A DNA stretch of 64,000 nt from the NCBI GenBank assembly GCA_035478835.1, contig DATIJH010000002.1:186001-250000 (forward strand). Reading direction: 5' to 3'. A model generated the notes under the pieces. The model was not told where the DNA came from. It made no database searches and was given only the letters and a program-made list of their open reading frames with translations. Numbering within the stretch: the stretch's first letter is position 1; every line of letters begins with the position of its first letter. This document shows positions 7,886-16,778 of this stretch, one piece after another. The translations under genes were made by a program, and so were the position numbers. The DNA is from DATASD01 sp035478835. Its GTDB lineage: Bacteria; Patescibacteriota; Saccharimonadia; Saccharimonadales; UBA4665.

Positions 7886-8638
7886 ATGCAGGTTGTTGTA
7901 GACTCTTTGCTGACACAATACGAAGCACTCGGAAGGGGCCGAGTTGTAGTGATGCTGCATGGCTGGGGCGATCGGGCTGCCGGGCTGGCCGGCCTGCAAC
8001 AAGCATTGGCGCGAAAATATCGGGTGATCGCCGTTGACTTGCCGGGTTTTGGGGCAACGCAGCCGCCAATTACGACCTGGGGCATCGAGGATTACGCGCA
8101 ATTTGTCGCGCACTTTTTGCAGAAGATAGGGTTACATGAAATATATGCGATTGTAGGGCATTCTAATGGTGGCGCGGTCGCAATTCGTGGGCTTTCGCGC
8201 GGAATTTTGCAGGCCGAAAAACTCGTGCTGCTGGCTGCTGCCGGTATTCGCAGTACTGAGGGCATGCGTAAGTTCGGGTTTAAGGTGCTTGCAAAAAGCG
8301 GCAAAGCAGCAACAGTATGGCTGCCCGCCGCCCAGCGCCAAAAAATGCGCCAAAAACTTTATAAGGCAGCAGGTTCTGACATGCTCATTGTTCCTGAGCT
8401 GCAGGAAACATTTAAGAAAACAGTTTCACAAGATGTGCAGGATGACGCGGCAAAATTAACGCTCCCCGTATTATTGCTGTACGGCGAAAAAGATACAGAA
8501 ACGCCAGCTATATACGGTCGCCAGTATCATGAGCTCATGGCCGACTCCACGCTTGAGGTTTTGGCAGATGCGGGGCACTTTATTCATCTCGATCAACCCG
8601 AAAAAGTAAAGAACGCCGTTGAAGGATTTTTGGAATGA
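7886..8638 (+). CDS. Alpha/beta hydrolase
   Basis: The 250-aa cytoplasmic enzyme has the family hallmarks in order: oxyanion HGWGD (near residue 25), nucleophile elbow GHSNGG with Ser93, acid in LLYGEKDTETP, and the catalytic His in ADAGHFIHLDQPE near the C-terminus. Fold and triad match the MhpC/BioH-type hydrolases; the substrate cannot be told. Its stop overlaps the start of the MurF-like gene (ATGA at 8635-8638), so the two are translationally coupled and it may serve an envelope-related esterase role. TATAAT at 7867-7872 is the promoter -10 box. Confidence 0.85.
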   Translation: MQVVVDSLLTQYEALGRGRVVVMLHGWGDRAAGLAGLQQALARKYRVIAVDLPGFGATQPPITTWGIEDYAQFVAHFLQKIGLHEIYAIVGHSNGGAVAIRGLSRGILQAEKLVLLAAAGIRSTEGMRKFGFKVLAKSGKAATVWLPAAQRQKMRQKLYKAAGSDMLIVPELQETFKKTVSQDVQDDAAKLTLPVLLLYGEKDTETPAIYGRQYHELMADSTLEVLADAGHFIHLDQPEKVKNAVEGFLE

Positions 8639-10074
8639 TACGAAGCCTTCTTAGCCTGTACTCCTGGCGTTACCCCAGTATTGTCGTGTATATGTTGCAA
8701 AACACAGAATATGAAGTTGGTCCGTATTTGTCATGGTATTGGCATACTACCGACTTTTCTCAGGTGATGAAGCGCCGGACGCTCGACCGGACCAAAGCGG
8801 CGCGGCTGTTGCTGCTGGCTTTGCGGTTCGGTATTGTGCTCCAGGTGGGAGTGGGCTTGCTGTTTTTGGCGTTATGGCGCTGGTATGGATTTATCGGTGG
8901 CTGGGAGTTCGGACTCGCCGCACTTATTTCGTACCCCATTGTTTGGGCGCACTTGATTACGCTGCCATTAGTGGTCGCCCGGATCTTTATTATTAAGCCG
9001 CGCCAGCGACGGCGTATCCAACGCGGCGAGCGCGTTTTTGCTTCCTTTAAAGGGGTGAAGGTCGCTATTGCGGGCAGCTACGGCAAAACCAGTATGAAAG
9101 AGTTGCTGCTGACAGTACTCAGCGAGGGCAAGAAGGTGGCCGCTACGCCCGCCAACAAAAATGTTGCTATTTCACACGCTGCTTTTGCAAACACGCTTAC
9201 TGGCAACGAAGACATCCTTATTATTGAATATGGCGAAGGTGCACCTGGCGACGTCGAGCGGTTCGCGGCGCTTACGCATCCTACGCATGCCATAATTACC
9301 GGTCTCGCTCCGGCTCACCTTGATCACTACAAAACCGTCCATGCTGCCGGTCAGGACATTTTTTCGGTCGCTAAGGTTATCAAGGGCGACCAGGTGTATG
9401 TTAATGGCGAATCGCCTTATGCTGAAAATTTTATAAAAGAACGGTACCAGTTGTATAATGCCGCGGGCGCTTTGGGGTGGAAGGTGAGTGCGGTGCACGT
9501 CACGCTCGAAGGCACGGACTTTACGCTCAAGAAAGGCAAGCGGACATTGCATTTGCATAGCGGCTTGCTCGGCAAACATCAGATCGGTCCGTTGAGCCTG
9601 GCTGCGGCTTTGGGCGCAGAGTTTGGCTTGAGTGATGCGCAGATCGAACAGGGAATTGCCAAGACGGCACCGTTCGAGCACCGCATGCAGCCGTATCAGC
9701 TCGGCGGCGCATGGATAATCGACGACACCTACAACGGTAACATCGAAGGTATCCGTGCAGGCACTGAGCTCCTCCGAGAACTCCCGGGCAAGCGCAAAAT
9801 ATACGTGACGCCCGGTTTGGTCGACCAAGGCGGCGAAACCGAAACAGTGCACGAAGAAATGGGGCGGCTGATTGCCGAAGCTGCGCCGGATATCGTGGTG
9901 CTTATGCGCCACTCCGTAACACCGGCCATTGAGCGGGGGCTTGCGACTGCCAATTACAAGGGCGCGCTCCAGATCGAAGATAATCCACTTAATTTTTATA
10001 ATAATTTGTCGCTATTTGTGGCGGCCGGTGACCTCGTGCTTATGCAAAATGACTGGACGGACAACTACCGCTAG
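8635..10074 (+). CDS. murF: MurF-like Mur ligase with N-terminal membrane segment
   Basis: The 479-aa product begins with about 130 residues containing two to three hydrophobic helices (about 57-80 and 90-120) in place of the usual MurF N-terminal substrate domain. The Mur ligase core follows: P-loop AGSYGKTSMKE (about 145-155), NKNVA, the IIEYGEG acidic motif, GLAPAHLDH, and a C-terminal domain with IIDDTYNGN. MurF joins D-Ala-D-Ala to UDP-MurNAc-tripeptide, and ddl lies just downstream. Membrane tethering is unusual against model MurF (about 450 aa, soluble). An alternative is a related amide ligase acting on cell-wall polymer. Confidence 0.75.
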   Translation: MIRSLLSLYSWRYPSIVVYMLQNTEYEVGPYLSWYWHTTDFSQVMKRRTLDRTKAARLLLLALRFGIVLQVGVGLLFLALWRWYGFIGGWEFGLAALISYPIVWAHLITLPLVVARIFIIKPRQRRRIQRGERVFASFKGVKVAIAGSYGKTSMKELLLTVLSEGKKVAATPANKNVAISHAAFANTLTGNEDILIIEYGEGAPGDVERFAALTHPTHAIITGLAPAHLDHYKTVHAAGQDIFSVAKVIKGDQVYVNGESPYAENFIKERYQLYNAAGALGWKVSAVHVTLEGTDFTLKKGKRTLHLHSGLLGKHQIGPLSLAAALGAEFGLSDAQIEQGIAKTAPFEHRMQPYQLGGAWIIDDTYNGNIEGIRAGTELLRELPGKRKIYVTPGLVDQGGETETVHEEMGRLIAEAAPDIVVLMRHSVTPAIERGLATANYKGALQIEDNPLNFYNNLSLFVAAGDLVLMQNDWTDNYR

Positions 10075-10088
10075 TGGAGGCGCACTGA

Positions 10089-10520
10089 TTAAGCTTCGGG
10101 TTGTTGCGGTGGAACCTGGGTAGCCTGCTCGATTGCTGGCTGTTCGCGGCCGGTTTCAAGGGCTGCGATTCGGGCTGCTACCTCGTCCTCAATTCTTTGA
10201 CGGCGAAGCCCCTGCTCGGCGAGGTCGTTCTCTGCGGCGAGTAAGTTAGCTTTGGCGATAGTTTCTGTCGCGCGGTAATTTGTGACGCCCGCCTGGTCCA
10301 GGGTGGCGAATGGGCAGTTCCTGCATGCGGTGCCGCCCGCTACACGGGCAAGATTACGCCGGGCTGCAGCCTTTGAACCCAGATTCCTCTTATCTGACGA
10401 CAAGCTGTCGCCGGCACCGTCGCATTGAAGGCGGGCCCAATAACCGTCATTACTTTTGTACTCGACTTGTTTAGTTGCGCAGTCGTTAAAAGCTCGCTCA
10501 CCTTTGCTCATTCCAAGCAT
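10089..10520 (-). CDS. Small CxxCP protein with helical C-terminus
   Basis: The 143-aa product carries CRNCPFA near the middle (about residues 69-75), two earlier Cys, and a long charged helix (about 90-125) ending in a Gln/Pro-rich tail. The CxxCP motif recurs in two other small minus-strand genes at 20873 and 21292. The start at ATG 10520 has GGAG 7 bases ahead, and a TATAAT box lies near 10540 on the minus strand. It sits opposite in strand to murF and ddl. The function is unknown; metal or Fe-S binding is an inference. Confidence 0.5.
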   Translation of the reverse strand: MLGMSKGERAFNDCATKQVEYKSNDGYWARLQCDGAGDSLSSDKRNLGSKAAARRNLARVAGGTACRNCPFATLDQAGVTNYRATETIAKANLLAAENDLAEQGLRRQRIEDEVAARIAALETGREQPAIEQATQVPPQQPEA

Positions 10521-10634
10521 CACAAATCTCCGAATTTACGTATAGTATTATACAACTATTTTAATAAAAGTGCAAACATTAGTACAAAAAAGTAGTCTTT
10601 CCGCGTTAACGCACTCCTCTGATATACTACGAGT

Positions 10635-11804
10635 ATGAAAAAGCCCACGGTTGCAGTTATTTTTGGTTCGCGTTCAACGGAGCACGATGTTTCGGTAGTG
10701 ACGGCAATTGGCTCGGTGATCCGGCCGTTAGAGCTCGCCGGCAGTTTTGACGTTGTGCCGGTGTACATCGCCAAAGACGGCCGCTGGTACAGCGACCCGC
10801 AACTGAAAGACATTACGCTGTTTAGTAATGGCAAACTTCAGACGTTTTTGGCCAAGCAGCCGCCTCTTTCGATCTCATTCGACAATGGCTTGACGCTTAT
10901 AAAAGGCACGGGCTTGCGTGCGCAAAAAATTAAAATAGATGTTGCCTTTCCGGCTACGCATGGCACGCACGGCGAGGACGGCGAGCTCATGGGCGTCCTG
11001 GAAATGGCGAATGTGCCGTACGTGGGTTGCGACGTGCCGGCAAGCGTAATTGCGATGGACAAAGTGCTTGCTAAAATTGTGGCTCAAGCCAACGGCATTG
11101 CTATCACTAAATTCTATGCATTTGCCAAAAACGAGTATGAGGCGTCGCCCGAAAGCTGGCACGAAAAAGTAAATCAGGATCTGCGCTATCCGGTGTTCGT
11201 GAAACCGGCGCACCTCGGCTCGAGCATTGGCATTACGCGCGTAAAAACCAAGAATGATCTGGCGAACGCCATTGAAGTCGCGCTGCACTACGACACCAAG
11301 GCGCTCGTTGAAGAGGCTGTGGAAAACCTGACCGAAGTGACACTGCCGATCATCGGCAATGATGAGCCGCTGCCGGCACTTCTCGAGCAACCGCTTACTC
11401 ATGCCGAAGATTTCTTTGACTTTGACACGAAATATATGCGCGGCGGCAAAAAAGGCAGCCAAGGAGGCGGCAAGCAGGGCGCGCAAGGGTACAGCAAAAT
11501 CCCGGCCGATTTGCCGGAAAAGCTGGCGACGCAGGCGATCAGCGTAGGCGTACAAACGTACCGGGCGCTTGGACTTGGCGGCACGGCGCGCGTTGATATG
11601 CTCGTTGATACCAAGGCGGGCAAGGTGTACCTAAACGAGATCAACCCCATGCCCGGCAGCTTGTATGCGCACAACTGGCAGCAGGCAGGCATCTCGAACG
11701 TCGAGCTCGTTACGCGGCTCATTACACTGGCTCAGGAGCGGCACGCAGCGCGTAGTAGTCTAACCACTAGCTTTCAGACGAATTATCTGCAACAATTTAA
11801 GTAA
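10635..11804 (+). CDS. ddl: D-alanine--D-alanine ligase
   Basis: The 389-aa ATP-grasp enzyme makes D-Ala-D-Ala for peptidoglycan. Visible motifs are the N-terminal VIFGSRSTEHDVS, the HGTHGEDG loop, PVFVKPAHLGSSIGITRV (ATP-grasp), the EEAVE acidic pair, and the C-terminal LNEINPMPGS metal/ATP site. The omega-loop region carries a Gly/Lys/Gln-rich insertion (about residues 265-285) not typical of compact Ddl. The start is leaderless: TATACT (10623-10628) ends 6 bases before ATG. Its stop overlaps the next start by one base (TAATG). Confidence 0.95.
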   Translation: MKKPTVAVIFGSRSTEHDVSVVTAIGSVIRPLELAGSFDVVPVYIAKDGRWYSDPQLKDITLFSNGKLQTFLAKQPPLSISFDNGLTLIKGTGLRAQKIKIDVAFPATHGTHGEDGELMGVLEMANVPYVGCDVPASVIAMDKVLAKIVAQANGIAITKFYAFAKNEYEASPESWHEKVNQDLRYPVFVKPAHLGSSIGITRVKTKNDLANAIEVALHYDTKALVEEAVENLTEVTLPIIGNDEPLPALLEQPLTHAEDFFDFDTKYMRGGKKGSQGGGKQGAQGYSKIPADLPEKLATQAISVGVQTYRALGLGGTARVDMLVDTKAGKVYLNEINPMPGSLYAHNWQQAGISNVELVTRLITLAQERHAARSSLTTSFQTNYLQQFK

Positions 11805-12601
11805 TGAGACGGGCGAAACGAATAGTACACGCGGCGCGCCGACCGCAGTTATTGGCCATACTTGCAGCGTTGGTTTTGCTGGCACTCAGCCTGCGCGTTA
11901 CGCCCGTACCGCGTCCACCGAAAATACAATCCCAAGCGCCTGCGATTGCGCTCCCCGTGGCCGTTACCGGCGTCCATCCTGCGTCGACTGGCAAACCTGG
12001 GGTCGATTGCGCCAAAATGCAGTGCCTTGTGCTTAGCTTTGACGACGGTCCCAACCCCATCACGACGCCGCAAATTTTAACAATTCTTGAGCAAAATCAG
12101 GTGCGCGCCGACTTTTTTGTAGTGGGTTTGCGCGCCGCAACTATGCCCGAAATCGTGCATCGCGCTTACATTGACGGTGATGAAATCGGTAACCACAGCT
12201 GGAGCCACCCCGACCTCACAACGCTTACGCCCGAGCAAGTCCAAGCCCAAGTTGCCCAGACGCAGCAAGCGGTGATAGCAGCGGGCGTGCCCGCACCGCA
12301 TCTGTTTCGCCCGCCATATGGCGCGGTTAATGCAATGGTCAAGAGCCAGATTCACCTTACATTTGCCATGTGGAACGTTGACCCGCAGGACTGGAATACC
12401 AGAGACGCTAACCAAGTGGCTCAAAAAGTTATTGCGCAGGCCAAACCCGGCGGCGTGATTGATATGCATGACATCGACCCCGTAACCGTAGCGGCGCTGC
12501 CGGCCATTATTCAAAACTTTAAAGCCCGCTTTCAGCTCGTCACTATGAGCGAAATGTTCAACTTGGCGGCTGGCCAGCGCGGCGAATTTTTTGGCCGCTA
12601 G
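11804..12601 (+). CDS. Membrane-anchored NodB-type polysaccharide deacetylase
   Basis: The 265-aa product has an N-terminal signal anchor (about residues 14-32) and a NodB deacetylase domain: SFDDGPNP (metal Asp and catalytic base), NHSWSHP (the two metal His), RPPYGA (groove), and a final MHDIDP motif supplying the catalytic His. The family removes N- or O-acetyl groups from peptidoglycan or chitin-like polymers outside the cell. Coupling to ddl by a one-base overlap points to cell-wall modification. Confidence 0.9.
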   Translation: MRRAKRIVHAARRPQLLAILAALVLLALSLRVTPVPRPPKIQSQAPAIALPVAVTGVHPASTGKPGVDCAKMQCLVLSFDDGPNPITTPQILTILEQNQVRADFFVVGLRAATMPEIVHRAYIDGDEIGNHSWSHPDLTTLTPEQVQAQVAQTQQAVIAAGVPAPHLFRPPYGAVNAMVKSQIHLTFAMWNVDPQDWNTRDANQVAQKVIAQAKPGGVIDMHDIDPVTVAALPAIIQNFKARFQLVTMSEMFNLAAGQRGEFFGR

Positions 12602-12642
12602 CAGTGGCGTACCTCAGTATTTTGTGGTAAAGTAACTATGTT

Positions 12643-12687
12643 ATGGCCAAGAATTTGCTTCTTACCACGCTTCTCCTCGCCCGCTAG
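12643..12687 (+). CDS. Leucine-rich leader peptide candidate upstream of leuS
   Basis: A 14-codon ORF, MAKNLLLTTLLLAR then TAG, has six leucines in two runs of three (TTG CTT CTT and CTT CTC CTC). It ends 60 bases before leuS. It has no Shine-Dalgarno; TAAAGT (12628-12633) could be a -10 box that starts transcription at or just before its ATG. A small GCCC-GCTA-GGGC hairpin (about 12679-12690) followed by a T-rich stretch overlaps its stop. Leader peptides rich in the cognate amino acid are the classic sensor of attenuation, so regulation by charged tRNA-Leu is inferred. A second frame (12638-12751) ends in ATGA overlap with leuS. Confidence 0.55.
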   Translation: MAKNLLLTTLLLAR

Positions 12688-12747
12688 GGCATATATTTCT
12701 TTTCTAAAATTTTCCAACGCTACTCAAATAACTGATAGGATAAAAGT

Positions 12748-15621
12748 ATGAAGCGCTACAATCCAAAAGAGATCGAACCAAAATGGCAAAAACAATGGGC
12801 CGAAAGCAATATTTACCAGGCATCTGAGGATGCGAGCAAGCCAAAGCGGTACATTCTTGAGTACTTTCCGTACCCGAGCGGCAGCAGCATGCACGTTGGC
12901 CATGTCCGTAATTATGCGATCGGCGACGCGCTTGCGCGTTATGCCCGTCAACGCGGCTACAATGTCTTGCATCCAATGGGCTGGGACGCCTTTGGGCTGC
13001 CGGCCGAGAATTATGCGATTAAAACCGGCATTAGCCCAAAACAGGCGATTGTGGAAAACACAGGCAAGTTCAAACAGCAGCTAACCCAAATGGGCTTTAG
13101 CTACGATTGGTCGCGTGAATTCGCCAGCTCTGACCCCGAGTATTACCGCTGGACGCAATGGTTCTTTTTGCTATTACACAAGCGCGGCTTAGCCTATCGT
13201 CAGGAAAGTTTACAGTGGTGGTGCCCGGTTGACAAAACCGTGCTCGCCAACGAACAAGTCGAAGCTGGCCGCTGTTGGCGTTGCGGCAGCGAGGTCGAGA
13301 AAAAAGCACTCAAACAATGGTTCTTTAAGATCACCGAGTACGCCGACCGCCTTGAGAAAGATTTGGACGACGTTAACTGGAGCGACTCTATTAAATCAAT
13401 GCAGCGCAACTGGATTGGTCGGAGCAAAGGCGCCGAAATTAATTTTGTCGTTGACGGCGTGGAGCAACCTGTGACAGTATTCACCACGCGGCCGGATACG
13501 ATTTATGGCGCAACGTTTTTGGTATTGGCGCCAGAGCATCCGCTGGTAAGTCGTATCGTCAAACCAGAACACCGCGCACAAGTCGAAAACTATCTGGCCA
13601 AGACGCGCAGTAAATCCGATATTGAACGCCAAGAAACCAACCGCGAAAAAACCGGCGTCTTTACTGGTGCGTACGTAGTAAATCCAGCGAACGACCAAAA
13701 AATTCCGGTGTGGGTTGCCGATTACGTGCTGGCGGGCTATGGCACTGGCGCTATTATGGCCGTGCCTGCGCACGACGAGCGCGATTACGAGTTTGCCAAA
13801 AAGTTCGAGTTGCCGGTTGTACCGGTGCTCAGCCCCGTGTTTAACGAGTATTTGCCAAAGGCTGTTGATCGGCCTTCGGCTATTGTAGTGTGTCGCGATC
13901 CGGAAACAGATACATATTGCGTTTTGGATTGGCGCGGCAAATTCAAACCGGGCTGGCCGGGTGGCGGCATTAACGAAGGCGAGTCAATCGAACAGGGCGC
14001 TGCGCGCGAATTCCGCGAAGAAACCGGCTATACCGACTTTACGATTGACCAGCAGCTGCCCGCCGCAACCTCCACCTATTACACCGATGCCTATGAACCA
14101 TTGCAGCGCTCGATCCGTCACATTTTTACGGCCACGCTGCACTCGCGCAAGCAGGAACCGATTGACCGCGACGATTACGAAAAAGACGCCTACGACATCA
14201 TGTGGCTTACCAAAGAAGAGGTGCTGGCACGTTTAGAAGATGGTTGGAAGGCGGCCGCCGAGTTTGCATTTGGCTTGCCGATTCACATTGGCGAAGGCGT
14301 AATGATTAACTCCGGCCCTTACGATAATGCACCGTCACAAGAGGCGCGAGAAAAAATCGTTGCCGATTTAGCTGATAAGGGCGTAGCCAAAGAACGCGTC
14401 AATTATAAGATGCGTGACTGGCTGATCAGCCGCCAGCGCTACTGGGGTGCACCAATTCCGATGATCCACTGCGAAAGCTGTGGCACGGTGCCGGTCCCGG
14501 AAGATCAACTTCCAGTACAATTACCGGAGGTGGAGAGTTTTGAACCATCCGGCGACGGCCGCAGTCCGCTTGCGCGCGTGCCAGAATTCGTCAACACCAC
14601 TTGTCCGAAGTGCGACGGCAAAGCCGAGCGCGAAACCGATACTATGGACGGTTTTGCCTGCTCAAGCTGGTATTTTTTGCGGTTCGCCGACCCCCACAAT
14701 ACCGAAAAACCGTTCGACCCGACCAAAATCAAGCAGTGGCTGCCGGTTGATGATTACATCGGTGGCGCGGAGCATGCAGTCATGCACTTACTGTACGCCC
14801 GCATGTGGACCAAAGTCATGCAAGACGAGGGGCTGATCGACTTTGGTGAACCGTTCAAAACGCTGCGTAACCACGGCATGATCCTGGCGCCCGACGGCCA
14901 AAAAATGAGCAAAAGCAAGGGCAATGTCATTGCGCCCGATAATTTAATTGAACAGGGGTATGGTGCTGACGCCATTCGCATCATGGAGCTGTTCATTGGG
15001 CCGTGGAACCAGGTTGCCAGTTGGAGCGTAGAGGGCATGGGTGGCGCGTTTCGCTTTTTGCAGCGAGTCTGGGGACTGGTCCAAGAGTTTAATGAAATGG
15101 CCGGCCAACAACTTGGCGAGCAGCAGCCATACGAGCGCGAACTCCAAAAAGTCACCCACCGCACCATTAAAAAGGTAACTGAAGATCTGGAAACTCTGAG
15201 CTTCAATACCGCCGTTGCAAGCATGATGGAGGCGGTGAACGATCTCTACAAAGTTAAACAACAAGATCATTACGCCAACACGTACGCCTGGCGCTTTGCC
15301 CTGGAAAGCCTGCTGCAATTGCTCGCTCCATTTGCGCCGCACATTGCCGAGGAACTTTGGGGGCAGCTCGGGCATAGCCAGTCAATTCACGCCAGTGAAT
15401 GGCCATCCTACGACGAAAAATATCTGGCGAGCGACACCATGACGGTGGTCGTGCAGGTTAATGGCAAGCTGCGCGCTCAGCTGCAAGTGGCAACCGGTGC
15501 GGCCGAGGCCGACATTACCGCTGCCGCTAAAGAAAACGAAAAAGTCCAATCGGCACTGAACGGAAGCGAGCCTAAAAAAATAATTTACGTGCCAGGCAAG
15601 CTGGTGAATTTCGTCATTTAG
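12748..15621 (+). CDS. leuS: Leucyl-tRNA synthetase with a Nudix domain inserted in the editing region
   Basis: The 957-aa class I synthetase charges tRNA-Leu. It has the HIGH-type motif YPSGSSMHVGH (about 45-55), the CP1 editing domain with VFTTRPDTIYGAT and VPAHDERDYEF, the KMSKS loop GQKMSKSKGN (about 717-726), and the WLISRQRYWGAPIP signature. Between VPVLSP and HIGEGVMINSG (about residues 368-510) is an extra domain with a full Nudix box (Gx5Ex7REFREETGY, about 405-428). Bacterial LeuRS is usually 810-880 aa; the insert explains the extra length. It is expressed behind a Leu-rich leader ORF. Confidence 0.97.
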   Translation: MKRYNPKEIEPKWQKQWAESNIYQASEDASKPKRYILEYFPYPSGSSMHVGHVRNYAIGDALARYARQRGYNVLHPMGWDAFGLPAENYAIKTGISPKQAIVENTGKFKQQLTQMGFSYDWSREFASSDPEYYRWTQWFFLLLHKRGLAYRQESLQWWCPVDKTVLANEQVEAGRCWRCGSEVEKKALKQWFFKITEYADRLEKDLDDVNWSDSIKSMQRNWIGRSKGAEINFVVDGVEQPVTVFTTRPDTIYGATFLVLAPEHPLVSRIVKPEHRAQVENYLAKTRSKSDIERQETNREKTGVFTGAYVVNPANDQKIPVWVADYVLAGYGTGAIMAVPAHDERDYEFAKKFELPVVPVLSPVFNEYLPKAVDRPSAIVVCRDPETDTYCVLDWRGKFKPGWPGGGINEGESIEQGAAREFREETGYTDFTIDQQLPAATSTYYTDAYEPLQRSIRHIFTATLHSRKQEPIDRDDYEKDAYDIMWLTKEEVLARLEDGWKAAAEFAFGLPIHIGEGVMINSGPYDNAPSQEAREKIVADLADKGVAKERVNYKMRDWLISRQRYWGAPIPMIHCESCGTVPVPEDQLPVQLPEVESFEPSGDGRSPLARVPEFVNTTCPKCDGKAERETDTMDGFACSSWYFLRFADPHNTEKPFDPTKIKQWLPVDDYIGGAEHAVMHLLYARMWTKVMQDEGLIDFGEPFKTLRNHGMILAPDGQKMSKSKGNVIAPDNLIEQGYGADAIRIMELFIGPWNQVASWSVEGMGGAFRFLQRVWGLVQEFNEMAGQQLGEQQPYERELQKVTHRTIKKVTEDLETLSFNTAVASMMEAVNDLYKVKQQDHYANTYAWRFALESLLQLLAPFAPHIAEELWGQLGHSQSIHASEWPSYDEKYLASDTMTVVVQVNGKLRAQLQVATGAAEADITAAAKENEKVQSALNGSEPKKIIYVPGKLVNFVI

Positions 15622-15643
15622 TTCCGGCGGCGAGCAGTTATAT

Positions 15644-16678
15644 ATGACTGAGATGGCATCAGGCCCAAGCACGCCGAACCTGAATCCCATACATGTCGCG
15701 GCAGAAGCTGACGGCCAGCCTTCGGAAGAAATGCTATTCAACGTCGTGCAGGCGGCGCAGCTTGCGGTGCTCGAAAAGCCGCCGGCGTACATGCAGAACG
15801 CGGGCACGAAGATCACGGCAAGGCAAGCCCGAGCGTGGACGTATCCACATTCCGAAGCGGTGCCGCCGCCCGTGAAATTTGCGCACAAGACTTTGGCCAA
15901 TCGCTACATGCCCCTGGCCGCCGGGGTCGCTAAGGTGTCGATGGGGCTGCGGCCGGCACGGGAACTCCAAGAAATGGTGTATCCGGGCGACCAAGACTTG
16001 CTGGCAGATCTTTCCAGAATGCGGTCGCCACAGGCGGTGCTGGCCGACCGCACTCAGGTGGCAAGCGTGGCTTTGCTCGAATCAATCTGGACGTATTCAG
16101 TGACGAACCGGCGATACCAACGCGAACCGTTTTTGTTTTCGTGGTACGCGGTACGCCGAATGTATACTGCGCTGCGTGAGCACGCGGTTACAGACGAACT
16201 TTTTGCATTTACCCCTGATGTTGTCGAGGATTATCATGCGCTGCAGGCCGGCGAGGCGGGTGCGGCGTTTGCTGGCGCCGCCAGGCAGACGGAGCTCAAG
16301 CGCTTGCGCGGTTTAACTGAGGTTGCGAGCTTTGACGAGCTCACCGATGAAGGGCTTGCCGACGCACGGGCAGACGCGCCGTTTGATGCGGTATATTTCC
16401 GGGAATTTCTGGAGCAGCTGAAAGAATGGTTTGGCGAGCGGCATATGGAGTACTTTCTTCGGGCACATGGCCTCGAAGGAGGCGGCCCTGCTGGACGCAA
16501 GGAGATCGCCGAAGAGCTGGGCGTAAGTAGGAGCCAGGTCGACGAACTGCATCGCCGGTGTAATTTTCTTTTAGATCTTTCCCGGAAAGTTATGCGAAAG
16601 GCGTGGTACGAAGGCACGCCGCTGCCGTCCCCGCCGCATAAAAGCACGATTTACTTACGTGACGAATATGGGCTGTAG
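15644..16678 (+). CDS. Unknown protein with C-terminal sigma-like HTH
   Basis: The 344-aa product is mostly helical. Near the C-terminus (about 285-310) the segment GRKEIAEELGVSRSQVDELH looks like the HTH of sigma region 4 or a related activator, preceded by a helical block FLEQLKEWFGERHMEYFLRA that resembles the lead-in of such domains. The N-terminal 270 residues match nothing recognised. It follows leuS by 22 bases, so it may be co-transcribed. ATG 15653 is an alternative start. A DNA-binding regulator is a reasonable guess only. Confidence 0.5.
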   Translation: MTEMASGPSTPNLNPIHVAAEADGQPSEEMLFNVVQAAQLAVLEKPPAYMQNAGTKITARQARAWTYPHSEAVPPPVKFAHKTLANRYMPLAAGVAKVSMGLRPARELQEMVYPGDQDLLADLSRMRSPQAVLADRTQVASVALLESIWTYSVTNRRYQREPFLFSWYAVRRMYTALREHAVTDELFAFTPDVVEDYHALQAGEAGAAFAGAARQTELKRLRGLTEVASFDELTDEGLADARADAPFDAVYFREFLEQLKEWFGERHMEYFLRAHGLEGGGPAGRKEIAEELGVSRSQVDELHRRCNFLLDLSRKVMRKAWYEGTPLPSPPHKSTIYLRDEYGL

Positions 16679-16699
16679 ATCGTGTTGACTGCGAAGCGC

Positions 16700-16767
16700 T
16701 TGAGATTCTGGGTTATTTCAGATATAATACTGGTAAGTTATTAAAACGTAAGTACACTTGTAAGGAG
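16700..16767 (+). promoter_or_regulatory. Promoter and ribosome-binding site of rpmF
   Basis: TTGAGA (16700-16705) and TATAAT (16723-16728) are separated by 17 bases, a near-ideal sigma-70-type promoter. TAAGGAG (16761-16767) is the Shine-Dalgarno for ATG 16779. Confidence 0.75.
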
Positions 16768-16778
16768 TTGCTTCTTCT

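Noticed and set aside
12638..12751. The 37-codon frame overlapping leuS as the main leader peptide
   Set aside because: It has only two or three Leu and no clear motif; it is kept as a possible coupling frame, but the 14-codon Leu-rich ORF fits a sensor better.
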